In this document: in pieces, positions 1 through 5,543 of the stretch
Position numbering within the stretch: position 1 is the first letter of the stretch
Layout of the letters: every line of letters begins with the position of its first letter
From: Mariniphaga sp.
GTDB lineage: Bacteria > Bacteroidota > Bacteroidia > Bacteroidales > Prolixibacteraceae
Direction: 5' to 3'
Length of the DNA stretch: 5,543 nucleotides
NCBI GenBank assembly: GCA_013203525.1
Contig: JABMQB010000186.1
Span: 1-5,543 of the forward strand
The notes under the pieces: model-generated
The model's input: only the letters and a program-made list of their open reading frames with translations
Told to the model about the DNA's origin: nothing
Database searches by the model: none
Made by a program: the position numbers and the translations under genes

Positions 1-1368
1 ATCTAGTTTTTCGGCAATTAATGCTTCACTGACCGCTTTACCATGTTCACCATTTACCAGATAATAATCTGATAATAAAATATGGCCAAATGAATTGTTG
101 GGATCTAGCTGTAATCCTTTTTCAGCCATTTCTTTCACGCCTTCCCAGTCCCAGTCAAACTTTCTTAGAATATTACCTTTTGTTATATAAGCAGCCCCCA
201 ATGAACCATCTAATTCAATAGCTTTTTTAAGGGCTTTATTAATGGCAACACGGCTGTTTATCCTGTGTTGCATTTTTTCTTCATTATTCTGAATAAATTT
301 ATTCATTGATATATACGCCTCGGCAAGGGTAGAATACGCCAAAGCATAACTCGAATCTATTTTAATGGATTCTTTTAAATATTCAATTGCTTTTTTAACA
401 GCTTCGGTATTATTCTGATACCATAAATGCCTGCCTCTGATATAAAGGTTGTATGCTTTTGGATCAACTTTTTTAATTTCAACAATTTTTTCATTTGGAG
501 AAACAGCCAGATCAATTTCATTTGCAATTTCATTCGATATATCACTTACCAATTGAAGAATATTAGATGATTTTTGGTCGTACTTATTAGCCCAAATGTG
601 TTTCTCTTTTGGAAAAGGTTCGATAAGCTGGACTACTACCCGTAAACTATCCGATCCGTAAAGAACAGATCCCTCCAATATCAAATTTACTCCTAGTTCT
701 TTGGCAATATCTGACGAAAGCTTTTTTTCATCTTTATACATCATTGCAGAAGTTCTGGAAATAACCCTGATAGATTCTTTTTTTGAAAGCTCCAATGTAA
801 TTGCATCGGTAATACCATCCGCCAGATAAAGTTGATCCTGGTTCTCTGACAAGTCAAGTAATGGAAGAACAGCAATTGATGCTTGTTGATATTCAGAATC
901 TTTATTTTGAATAAAATTGGTATTTATTATCAGAAAACCAACTATTACAATAACGGCTGAAATCAGATAGAAAAATATCTTCTTTGTTTTTTTTGTGCTC
1001 TTTGCATTTATTGGCTTCAAATTTGTTTCTTCTAAATCAATTTCATCGTTTTGCTTTTTATATTCTCCAGGGGTTAGCCCAAACAGATCAAGAAAGCATT
1101 TATTAAAATAAGAAGGGCTGCTAAAGCCAACTTTATATGCAATTTCCGAAGCATTAAAATCACTGGAACGAATAAGTTTAATTGCTTCTTCGAGACGGAA
1201 TTCCCGAATAAAAAGATTTACGGATTTACCGGTTGCTGTTTTTACTTTTCGTAAGGTTTGTGATCGGCTTAATCCTAATTCTGAAGCAAGATTGGTAACA
1301 CCAAATTTCTCATTTTCAATATTTACTAAAATGATTTTTTTTACATTATTGATAAATGCATCTGGCAT
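1..1368 (-). CDS. Membrane-anchored AraC-type HTH regulator with TolB-like and TPR domains (3' end outside window)
   Basis: The frame is open for 456 codons from an ATG at 1368 to the left edge, so the C-terminus is missing. An in-frame TAA seven codons upstream (1387-1389) supports this start. Residues about 6-106 are an AraC-family DNA-binding domain with two helix-turn-helices: VTNLASELGLSRSQTLRKV (24-42), and a second ending in the family signature GFSSPSYFNKCF...F.G.TPGEY (81-103). A lysine-rich stretch (123-130) precedes one hydrophobic segment (131-148). By the positive-inside rule this puts the HTH in the cytoplasm and the rest in the periplasm. Residues about 163-275 resemble the TolB N-terminal/FlgO-like domain found in CadC-like regulators (SIAVLPL, LADGIT, VISRTSAM, LILEGSV, LRVVVQLI, HIWANKYD). 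Residues 302-456 are TPR-like helices. It is probably a one-step membrane signal transducer. The signal and targets are unknown; the divergent sfsA or its own promoter are possible targets by position only. Confidence 0.9.
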   Translation of the reverse strand, partial: MPDAFINNVKKIILVNIENEKFGVTNLASELGLSRSQTLRKVKTATGKSVNLFIREFRLEEAIKLIRSSDFNASEIAYKVGFSSPSYFNKCFLDLFGLTPGEYKKQNDEIDLEETNLKPINAKSTKKTKKIFFYLISAVIVIVGFLIINTNFIQNKDSEYQQASIAVLPLLDLSENQDQLYLADGITDAITLELSKKESIRVISRTSAMMYKDEKKLSSDIAKELGVNLILEGSVLYGSDSLRVVVQLIEPFPKEKHIWANKYDQKSSNILQLVSDISNEIANEIDLAVSPNEKIVEIKKVDPKAYNLYIRGRHLWYQNNTEAVKKAIEYLKESIKIDSSYALAYSTLAEAYISMNKFIQNNEEKMQHRINSRVAINKALKKAIELDGSLGAAYITKGNILRKFDWDWEGVKEMAEKGLQLDPNNSFGHILLSDYYLVNGEHGKAVSEALIAEKLD

Positions 1369-1428
1369 ATACGAAAGATTAATTAATTATTCTAAATATA
1401 ATATTTTTTTATTAACATTGAATTTACC
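1369..1428. promoter_or_regulatory. Divergent promoter region between the HTH-TolB-TPR regulator and sfsA
   Basis: These 60 bp are the only non-coding sequence between two divergent start codons, so both promoters must lie here or reach into the coding regions. The stretch is almost entirely A/T. It contains the 10-nt palindrome ATTAATTAAT (1378-1387) and a 13-nt odd-centred one, AAATATAATATTT (1394-1406). On the minus strand TATATTTA is close to the Bacteroidota -7 box TAnnTTTG, but I found no correctly spaced TTG/TTTG element upstream, so no promoter is called precisely. A/T-only palindromes arise easily by chance in such sequence. Confidence 0.4.
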
Positions 1429-2121
1429 ATGAAATTTCAAAAATCACTTGTCCACGGCACATTGATAAAACGTTATAAATGTTTCCTTGCCGATATAAAA
1501 TTGGATGACGGAACAGAAGTCACTGCTCATTGCACTAATTCCGGTTCAATGAAAAGCTGCCTTGAAGATGGGGCAGAAGTTTACCTTTCCCCGGTTGATG
1601 ACCCAAAACGCCGTACAAAGTTTACCTGGGAAATGATTAAAATTAATGATGGCTGGGTGGGTATAAATACCGGCAATCCTAATAAGCTTGCATTTGATGC
1701 TGTAACAGCTGATACAATTCCCGGGCTGGAAGGTTATACTTTTGTAAAACGGGAGGTAAAATTTGGCGACAGCCGTTTTGATGTGTATGCCGAAAATGAA
1801 AATGAAAAGTGTTTTATCGAAGTTAAAAATGTATCGCTAAAAGAAGGCAAATATGCCCTTTTCCCGGATGCAGTAACAACGAGGGGGCAGAAGCACTTGA
1901 ATACCTTAATCGAAGTTAAAAAGCAGGGAATAAGGGCTGTAATGTTGTATGTAATACAAAGAGGCGATGTTGAGATTTTTGCTCCTGCAAAAGAAATAGA
2001 CCCGGAATATGCAAAGATTTTAAAGAAAGCATACAAATCAGGTGTTGAGATAATTCCTATCCAGGCAATTGTTACCCCTGAAGGAATTGAATTAGGTAAG
2101 ATATTGCCTTTTGAACTGTAG
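1429..2121 (+). CDS. sfsA: SfsA family DNA-binding protein / predicted DNA-RNA nuclease
   Basis: The 230-residue product matches the family length (E. coli SfsA is 234) and looks complete. The N-terminal part (about 10-75) fits the family's OB-fold-like nucleic-acid-binding domain, including the conserved HCTNSGSM at 34-41. The C-terminal part is a PD-(D/E)XK nuclease-like fold: SRFDVY (115-120, Asp118), FIEVKNVSL (129-137, Glu131 and Lys133 as likely catalytic residues) and the hallmark FPDAVTTRGQKHL (145-157). In E. coli, SfsA was named from stimulation of sugar fermentation (maltose genes) and binds DNA; related proteins have been reported to have nuclease activity. The true cellular role is still unclear, so a maltose function should not be assumed here. 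It is transcribed alone, diverging from the membrane regulator by 60 bp and converging with the DUF4251 gene. The ATG is preceded by AATTTACC, with no Shine-Dalgarno motif. Confidence 0.95.
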   Translation: MKFQKSLVHGTLIKRYKCFLADIKLDDGTEVTAHCTNSGSMKSCLEDGAEVYLSPVDDPKRRTKFTWEMIKINDGWVGINTGNPNKLAFDAVTADTIPGLEGYTFVKREVKFGDSRFDVYAENENEKCFIEVKNVSLKEGKYALFPDAVTTRGQKHLNTLIEVKKQGIRAVMLYVIQRGDVEIFAPAKEIDPEYAKILKKAYKSGVEIIPIQAIVTPEGIELGKILPFEL

Positions 2122-2146
2122 TAATTACTGATTGATTTTGTATGAT

Positions 2147-2218
2147 TTGTCATCTCGAATCCCAAAGGGTGAGAGATCTGATTAACAGATTTCTCCTCGT
2201 TTCTCGTCGAAATGACAA
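2147..2218. repeat. 72-nt imperfect hairpin, TGTCATTTCGA-type dispersed repeat, possible bidirectional terminator
   Basis: The outer arms are TTGTCATCTCGA (2147-2158) and TCGAAATGACAA (2207-2218), which pair over 12 bp with one G-T-type mismatch. A second, inner stem is formed by GAGAGATCTG (2171-2180) and CAGATTTCTC (2186-2195), again with one mismatch, around an ATTAA loop. The middle part (2159-2170 against 2196-2206) pairs poorly. The outer arm matches an inverted-repeat type I recognise from many Bacteroidota intergenic regions (TGTCATTTCGA with an AGGAGAAATCT-like interior). It lies entirely in the 132-bp gap between two convergent genes, 25 nt after the sfsA stop and 35 nt after the DUF4251 stop, so it could end transcripts from both sides. 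Only one copy is in the window, so its repeat nature rests on recognition rather than on anything visible here. Confidence 0.7.
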
Positions 2219-2253
2219 TGGTTTTTAAGTATTCTGCCATTTGTGATAATTCA

Positions 2254-2754
2254 CTATTCACTAATAGCATCAACCGTCCCGTTAAACCTGATAGACTGGC
2301 GTTTCACACTATTCACATGCAAATCAGCATTCCCTGAATTTGAAACCGACAACACCATGTTGTAAGTATCCTTTTGTGTTTTTACCTTAAAAATTATTTG
2401 TTTACGCGATTTAATAGATTCAACCGAGTATTCCTTTATTGGTTCCTGAAATTCAAAACCACCGTTTCGCCCACCGTATTCTGCCTGGTAGGCAACACCA
2501 TAAAATGGTAAATAAGCGTAAACAGAATCTCCTGAAATTTTAAGGTCGAATGATGATGTAAGGTAAATACTTCCACCACCCATGGGTAATGCATGTGTAG
2601 CATTAAAAACAAATTCTTTTGAATCGAGAAGCTTGCTGACTTTTTCTGCTTTTTGAGCTTCTCGTTCTGCTTTGCGTTCCTTCCGGGATTTCTCCTGAGC
2701 AATCAAAGGCAGGGAAACCGAAAAAACTAAAAGTAAAATCAATAAATTCTTCAT
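2254..2754 (-). CDS. DUF4251 domain-containing secreted protein
   Basis: The 166-residue product starts with a clear Sec signal peptide (MKNLLILLLVFSVSLPLIA, likely cut before Gln20; no lipobox cysteine). A strongly charged Lys/Arg/Glu stretch follows (about 21-43, KSRKERKAEREAQKAEK), probably a short helix or coiled coil. The rest, about 46-164, is beta-rich and ends in SIRFNGTVDAI. This order (signal peptide, KERKAEREA-like linker, then F.F.A....P.....Y....FDL...GDSV.AYLPF.G.AY) is what I recognise as the DUF4251 family of Bacteroidota, whose function is unknown; members are predicted to be periplasmic or outer-membrane associated. The gene stands alone, diverging from dat and converging with sfsA across the hairpin repeat. 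Family placement is from pattern recognition, not a search. Confidence 0.8.
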   Translation of the reverse strand: MKNLLILLLVFSVSLPLIAQEKSRKERKAEREAQKAEKVSKLLDSKEFVFNATHALPMGGGSIYLTSSFDLKISGDSVYAYLPFYGVAYQAEYGGRNGGFEFQEPIKEYSVESIKSRKQIIFKVKTQKDTYNMVLSVSNSGNADLHVNSVKRQSIRFNGTVDAISE

Positions 2755-2899
2755 GGCTGTAAAGATTTGATATCTATAAAATTAGTAAATTTATTGTTTT
2801 GTTCAGAAGGATAAAGATTAAATTTCAACTGTGTATTTTATTTCCCATAAAATCCTGTTATTTTCAAACTTTCATTTTCAATTTTAGTGTATCCATAAT
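2755..2899. promoter_or_regulatory. Divergent intergenic region between the DUF4251 gene and dat
   Basis: This 145-bp A/T-rich gap must hold the promoters of both neighbours. A perfect 7-bp inverted repeat, ATTTTAT (2835-2841) and ATAAAAT (2847-2853) around TTCCC, lies 46 nt before the dat start codon. It falls downstream of the likely dat promoter, so it would be in the 5' leader. It is short and A/T-only, and could be a weak leader hairpin, an operator or chance. On the minus strand I found no well-spaced TTG...TAnnTTTG pair for the DUF4251 gene. Confidence 0.4.
2797..2826 (+). promoter_or_regulatory. Candidate Bacteroidota-type promoter for dat
   Basis: TTTTG at 2797-2801 could serve as the -33 element. 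After a 17-nt spacer comes TAAATTTC at 2819-2826, which matches TAnnTTTG at every fixed position but the last. The spacing is within the range described for Bacteroidota primary-sigma promoters (TTG, 17-23 nt, TAnnTTTG). It would give a dat leader of roughly 65-70 nt. In sequence this A/T-rich a near match can be chance. Confidence 0.3.
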
Positions 2900-3733
2900 A
2901 TGAGTGAAACAGTATACCTGAATGGAGAATTTCTTCCAAAAGAAAAAGCATCAATTTCGCCCGACGACCGGGGATTTATATTTGCTGATGGTGTTTACGA
3001 AGTTGTAAAATATTATAAGGGAAAACCTTTTCGTTTTGATGATCATATTATGCGTTTAAAAAACAGCCTTTCGGCTTTGGAATTAACATTTGAAGTAAAT
3101 GGGCTGGATGATGTTTTCGATATATTACTTGAGAAGAACGGACTAAAAAACAAAGAAGCAGCTGTTTATTGGCAAATTACAAGGGGTGTAAATAAACGTA
3201 TGCATAATTTTCCAAAGAACATAAAACCAACAATTTATGCTTTTGTTTTTGAACTGCCCTCGTTTACCGACAAGCTCAAAAACGGAATTAAGGTTATTAC
3301 ACATGATGATATCCGTTGGTTAAGATGTGATATTAAATCGATTTCACTTCTACCCAATACAATGCTTTACAATAAAGCTATTGAAAATGGGGCAGAGGAA
3401 TGTATTCTTATACGAAACGGGATAGTTACCGAGGCAACCCATTCAAGTATATTGGGAGTAAAAAATGGAAAGGTAATAACGCATCCTTTAACAAACCTTG
3501 TTTTGCCCGGAATATCACGAAAGGTTATACATGAAATTTGTGTAAAAAACAAAATCGAATTTATTGAAAAGCCATTTACTGAAGAAGAGTTATATGAAAT
3601 GGATGAGCTGATCATCGCAGGTACAGGTACCGAAGTAATGCCAATTATCCAGGTTGATAAAAAATTAATTGGGGATGGTAAACCAGGCAATTTAACCCGG
3701 TTTCTTCAGGATAAATTTTTTGAATTGGTTTAA
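2900..3733 (+). CDS. dat: D-amino-acid aminotransferase (PLP class IV)
   Basis: The 277-residue product is a complete fold-type IV PLP aminotransferase, close in length and sequence pattern to Bacillus D-alanine aminotransferase (EC 2.6.1.21). That enzyme moves the amino group between D-alanine and 2-oxoglutarate in the cytoplasm to give pyruvate and D-glutamate, a peptidoglycan precursor. Visible matches are DRGFIFADGVYEVVKYY (23-39; Tyr33 at the active-site tyrosine), HIMRL (Arg52, PLP phosphate), and TRGVNKRMHNFP (94-105). The last includes the R-x-H pair Arg100/His102 that in the Bacillus enzyme binds the substrate carboxylate and separates it from branched-chain aminotransferases. Also present are DIRWLRCDIKS with catalytic Lys146, TEATHSS with Glu178, and GTGTEVMPI (241-249). 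Branched-chain aminotransferase or aminodeoxychorismate lyase are the alternatives; the R-x-H pair argues against both. The TAA stop overlaps that of the convergent TIM-barrel gene. Confidence 0.9.
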   Translation: MSETVYLNGEFLPKEKASISPDDRGFIFADGVYEVVKYYKGKPFRFDDHIMRLKNSLSALELTFEVNGLDDVFDILLEKNGLKNKEAAVYWQITRGVNKRMHNFPKNIKPTIYAFVFELPSFTDKLKNGIKVITHDDIRWLRCDIKSISLLPNTMLYNKAIENGAEECILIRNGIVTEATHSSILGVKNGKVITHPLTNLVLPGISRKVIHEICVKNKIEFIEKPFTEEELYEMDELIIAGTGTEVMPIIQVDKKLIGDGKPGNLTRFLQDKFFELV

Positions 3734-4683
3734 ACTTCCCAGGTAAAAGCATTTCGTATTAATTCAAGGCTTTTTGGTATAGCTTCCATTGGATCGGCCT
3801 GTCCTTCAAATTCGATGGAAACATAACCCCGGTAATCTACTTTTCTGAAAATTTCAGCAACCCGGTTATAGTCAATATCAAGGGTATACCATTTTCCTCC
3901 GCCATAATAGGTTTTTGCCTGGATCAGGAAAGTTTTGGGTGCCATCAATTCAAGTTGTTCATATTGCCTTTCAAGGAAATTACCTGTGTCAGAAGTAATT
4001 TGCAACCAGGGTGAATCAATTGCATTTACAATACGCAAAACACCTTCAGCAGTTCTTCCCAATCCCCAATGATTTTCAAGTCCTAATACAACACCGCATT
4101 TTTCAGCTGTGGGAATACACTGTTCAATAGAATCGATTACCCATTTAAAGCCTTCTTCATCAGTATAACCTTCCAATACAGGTTCTATGCCTTTATTTGC
4201 CATAAGGTCGTCAAAAGATTTTGTGGTTCCCCATCGCCCGGTATTTAAACGCATGGTTGGTATCCCAAGTTTGTAAGCCAGTTCAATTTGATTAATAGTT
4301 TTTGCTACCTCGGAATCACGTTTTTCTTTTTCAGGGAAAATAAAACCCTGGTGTGTTGAAAAACCCATAATATCGATCCCTGCATGAAAAGCCTGGCGTT
4401 TTAGATTTTGCAGGTAACTATTTTCTTCGGATGTCATTTGAACTAGTAGGAATTCAATACCATCAAATCCCATACGAGCAGCTTTTTCTATACAATCTTC
4501 AATAGGTGAATTTTCTTTTGGCCCGTTAAATTGCCAGAATGAATAAGTTGAAACACCTATACGGTTCCTGTTTACTTTTACTGTTTTTGATTCCTCTTTT
4601 GGAGGTTGGCAAGCACCTAGAATTCCACCTCCAATAGCTGCTGCTGATGCTGTTGTAATAAAGTTTCGACGATTTGTTTTCAT
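3730..4683 (-). CDS. Tat-exported sugar phosphate isomerase/epimerase-like TIM-barrel protein, probable lipoprotein
   Basis: I start this at the ATG at 4683 (317 residues). The open frame can be extended to 4725, but only with a TTG start and 14 residues placed before the export signal. The N-terminus has a twin-arginine motif (TNRRNFIT, 3-10), an Ala/Gly-rich hydrophobic stretch and a lipobox LGAC with Cys25, so the mature protein is probably a lipoprotein outside the cytoplasm. From about residue 41 the product is an AP endonuclease 2/xylose isomerase-like TIM barrel: IGVSTYSFW, then MGFDGIEFL, TMRLNTGRWG, GLENHWG (Glu203), TSDTGNF (Asp232), IQAKTYYGGGKWYTLDIDY (Gln255) and GYVSIEFEG (Glu291/293). 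Glu, Asp and Glu would be metal ligands. The usual fourth ligand, His, appears to be Gln here. Exported relatives are common near polysaccharide-use genes; the substrate is unknown. It diverges from the M28 peptidase gene and converges with dat. Confidence 0.85.
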   Translation of the reverse strand: MKTNRRNFITTASAAAIGGGILGACQPPKEESKTVKVNRNRIGVSTYSFWQFNGPKENSPIEDCIEKAARMGFDGIEFLLVQMTSEENSYLQNLKRQAFHAGIDIMGFSTHQGFIFPEKEKRDSEVAKTINQIELAYKLGIPTMRLNTGRWGTTKSFDDLMANKGIEPVLEGYTDEEGFKWVIDSIEQCIPTAEKCGVVLGLENHWGLGRTAEGVLRIVNAIDSPWLQITSDTGNFLERQYEQLELMAPKTFLIQAKTYYGGGKWYTLDIDYNRVAEIFRKVDYRGYVSIEFEGQADPMEAIPKSLELIRNAFTWEV

Positions 4684-4836
4684 AATTTGTATGTTATTGA
4701 AATTTCTATTTAACTCTTTGTTCAAAAAAATTTATAATTAAAGCTAAAATTTTAACTTTAAACTGAAATTATTTTTTGTTGAATAGTTTCAATTTGTTAA
4801 GGCATCAAAATTATTAAAAGTACAAATTATTTATTT
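4684..4836. promoter_or_regulatory. Divergent promoter region between the TIM-barrel and M28 peptidase genes
   Basis: This 153-bp, strongly A/T-rich gap must contain both divergent promoters. I searched both strands for the Bacteroidota TTG...TAnnTTTG pair and found only poor candidates. On the minus strand these are TAATTTCA, 18 nt after a TTG, and TAAATTTT without a partner; on the plus strand nothing is convincing. Its one notable element is the central palindrome, listed separately. Confidence 0.4.
4738..4761. promoter_or_regulatory. 24-nt near-perfect palindrome, candidate operator
   Basis: Twelve base pairs each side of a centre between 4749 and 4750 match at 11 of 12 positions. The outer arms are TTAAAG (4738-4743) and CTTTAA (4756-4761), and the core is TAAAATTTTA (4745-4754). 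The only mismatch is C4744 against A4755. The site lies 54 nt before the TIM-barrel start and 75 nt before the M28 start, where a dimeric regulator could control both genes. The one G-C pair in each arm makes it somewhat better than the pure A/T palindromes elsewhere in the window, but low-complexity chance is still possible. Confidence 0.35.
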
Positions 4837-5543
4837 ATGAAAAAATGCGTTTTATTAGGAATTCTGTTCCTATCGGCAACTTATGTTTTTGCTCAAACTG
4901 AAAAGGAAAAAGGATTAGCAGAAATAACTGATTCTGCAATTAAAGGACAACTTGAATTTTTAGCTTCCGATTGGACTGAAGGAAGGGAAACAGGTACAAA
5001 GGGAGCTTATTTGGCTGCCGATTATATTGCATCAATGTTTAAGGTTTATGGTGTTGAACCTTTTGGCGATACGGATATGATTATGCCATCCAGAGAAGAA
5101 AGGAGAGCTGGCGTTCGACCAACGGTTTTTAATACTTATTTTCAGAATTTTAGTTTAATAAAATATACTCCCGGTAGCGAAAATGAGCTTGCAGTAAGTT
5201 CAAAAAATGCCGACAGCAAAAAATCCATTCATTATACATATCAAACAGATTATAGTGTAAACACCGGTTCAGTTGCACTTTCGGCAAATGCTCCGGTTGT
5301 ATTTGCCGGATATGGACTTACAGATGAAGATAACAATTACGATGACCTTAATAAATTGGACGTTGAAGGAAAAATTGTAGTTATAATAAGTGGATTTCCC
5401 GGTTATAAAGATACTGCCTCGGAAGCATTTAAAAAGTTTCGCCCGCTTAGATCTAATCCAATGGTTCGGCGGTCAAGAACAAGTAGGTTTGGTAATTTGG
5501 AAGAAAAAGGCGCAATTGCAGTTATACAAGCTGGATATGAAGC
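4837..5543 (+). CDS. Secreted M28-family metallopeptidase, N-terminal part (3' end outside window)
   Basis: An open frame of 235 whole codons runs from the ATG at 4837 off the right edge. Residues 1-19 form a Sec signal peptide (hydrophobic LLGILFLSATYVFA, likely cut before Gln20). Then comes the pattern typical of the start of exported M28 aminopeptidases: FLASDWTEGRETGTKGAYLA (42-61), then ADYIASMFKVYGVEP. Next is a PA-domain-like segment, PVVFAGYGLTDEDNNYDDL (153-171) and DVEGKIVVIISGFPG (175-189), followed by EEKGAIAVIQAG (222-233). The zinc-binding residues of the M28 catalytic domain would lie beyond the window and cannot be checked. A basic, Arg-rich insert sits in the PA region (197-217, including RPLRSNPMVRRSRTSRF). 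The likely job is trimming peptides outside the cytoplasm. No Shine-Dalgarno motif precedes the ATG (AATTATTTATTT). Confidence 0.85.
   Translation, partial: MKKCVLLGILFLSATYVFAQTEKEKGLAEITDSAIKGQLEFLASDWTEGRETGTKGAYLAADYIASMFKVYGVEPFGDTDMIMPSREERRAGVRPTVFNTYFQNFSLIKYTPGSENELAVSSKNADSKKSIHYTYQTDYSVNTGSVALSANAPVVFAGYGLTDEDNNYDDLNKLDVEGKIVVIISGFPGYKDTASEAFKKFRPLRSNPMVRRSRTSRFGNLEEKGAIAVIQAGYE

Noticed and set aside
1394..1406. 13-nt A/T palindrome upstream of sfsA as an operator
   Set aside because: It is made only of A and T in a nearly pure A/T stretch, so chance is the simpler explanation. It is mentioned only under the intergenic region.
2147..2218. Hairpin as part of a CRISPR array or a structured small RNA
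   Set aside because: There is only one unit, with no spacers and no cas genes. The two-stem palindrome fits a dispersed intergenic repeat better.
1734..2273. Minus-strand open frame of 179 codons
   Set aside because: It lies mostly antisense to the clear sfsA gene, runs through the hairpin repeat and overlaps the end of the DUF4251 gene. Its translation has no recognisable domain.
2436..2702. Minus-strand open frame of 88 codons
   Set aside because: It is another frame of the DUF4251 gene on the same strand, with biased, low-complexity composition and no family pattern.
3367..3690. Minus-strand open frame of 107 codons
   Set aside because: It is wholly antisense to the catalytic part of dat, and its Ser/Ile/Phe-rich translation is typical of a shadow frame.
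4684..4725. Longer TIM-barrel start at 4725
   Set aside because: It would use TTG and put 14 polar residues before the Tat signal. The ATG at 4683 places the twin-arginine motif directly at the N-terminus.
1..5543. A new defence, mobile or biosynthetic system
   Set aside because: All six genes fall into known families, none shares an operon, and there are no transposases, integrases, toxin-antitoxin pairs, reverse transcriptases or repeated arrays.

Overview
The window looks like a chromosomal stretch from a low-GC member of the Bacteroidota. The signs are: start codons preceded by A/T-rich sequence rather than Shine-Dalgarno motifs, a DUF4251 protein (a family largely from this phylum), an AraC-HTH/TPR membrane regulator of a type common there, and an intergenic hairpin of the TGTCATTTCGA type often seen in Bacteroidota genomes. 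The genus cannot be fixed from sequence alone.

Six protein genes are visible, and each lies on the opposite strand from its neighbour, so no two can share an operon here. From left to right they are: (1) a transmembrane regulator with an AraC-type HTH, a TolB-like domain and TPRs (minus strand, cut by the left edge); (2) sfsA, a predicted DNA-binding protein/nuclease (plus); (3) a secreted DUF4251 protein (minus); (4) a D-amino-acid aminotransferase, dat (plus); (5) a Tat-exported, probably lipid-anchored sugar isomerase/epimerase-like TIM-barrel protein (minus); (6) a secreted M28-type metallopeptidase (plus, cut by the right edge before its catalytic domain).

The gaps fall into two kinds. 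Three are divergent promoter regions of 60, 145 and 153 bp. The last of these carries a 24-nt near-perfect palindrome, and the second carries a plausible Bacteroidota-type promoter for dat. Two are convergent junctions. The sfsA/DUF4251 junction holds a 72-nt imperfect hairpin that is probably a dispersed repeat and may act as a bidirectional terminator. At the dat/TIM-barrel junction the two stop codons share a TTAA and there is no spacer.

The genes do not form an obvious pathway. Four of the six products are predicted to be exported or membrane-inserted. No CRISPR array, transposase, phage gene, tRNA or rRNA was seen, and I find no convincing new multi-gene system. The points most worth a second look are the regulator's domain fusion, the hairpin repeat, the palindrome between the last two genes, and the altered metal-site residue in the TIM-barrel protein.
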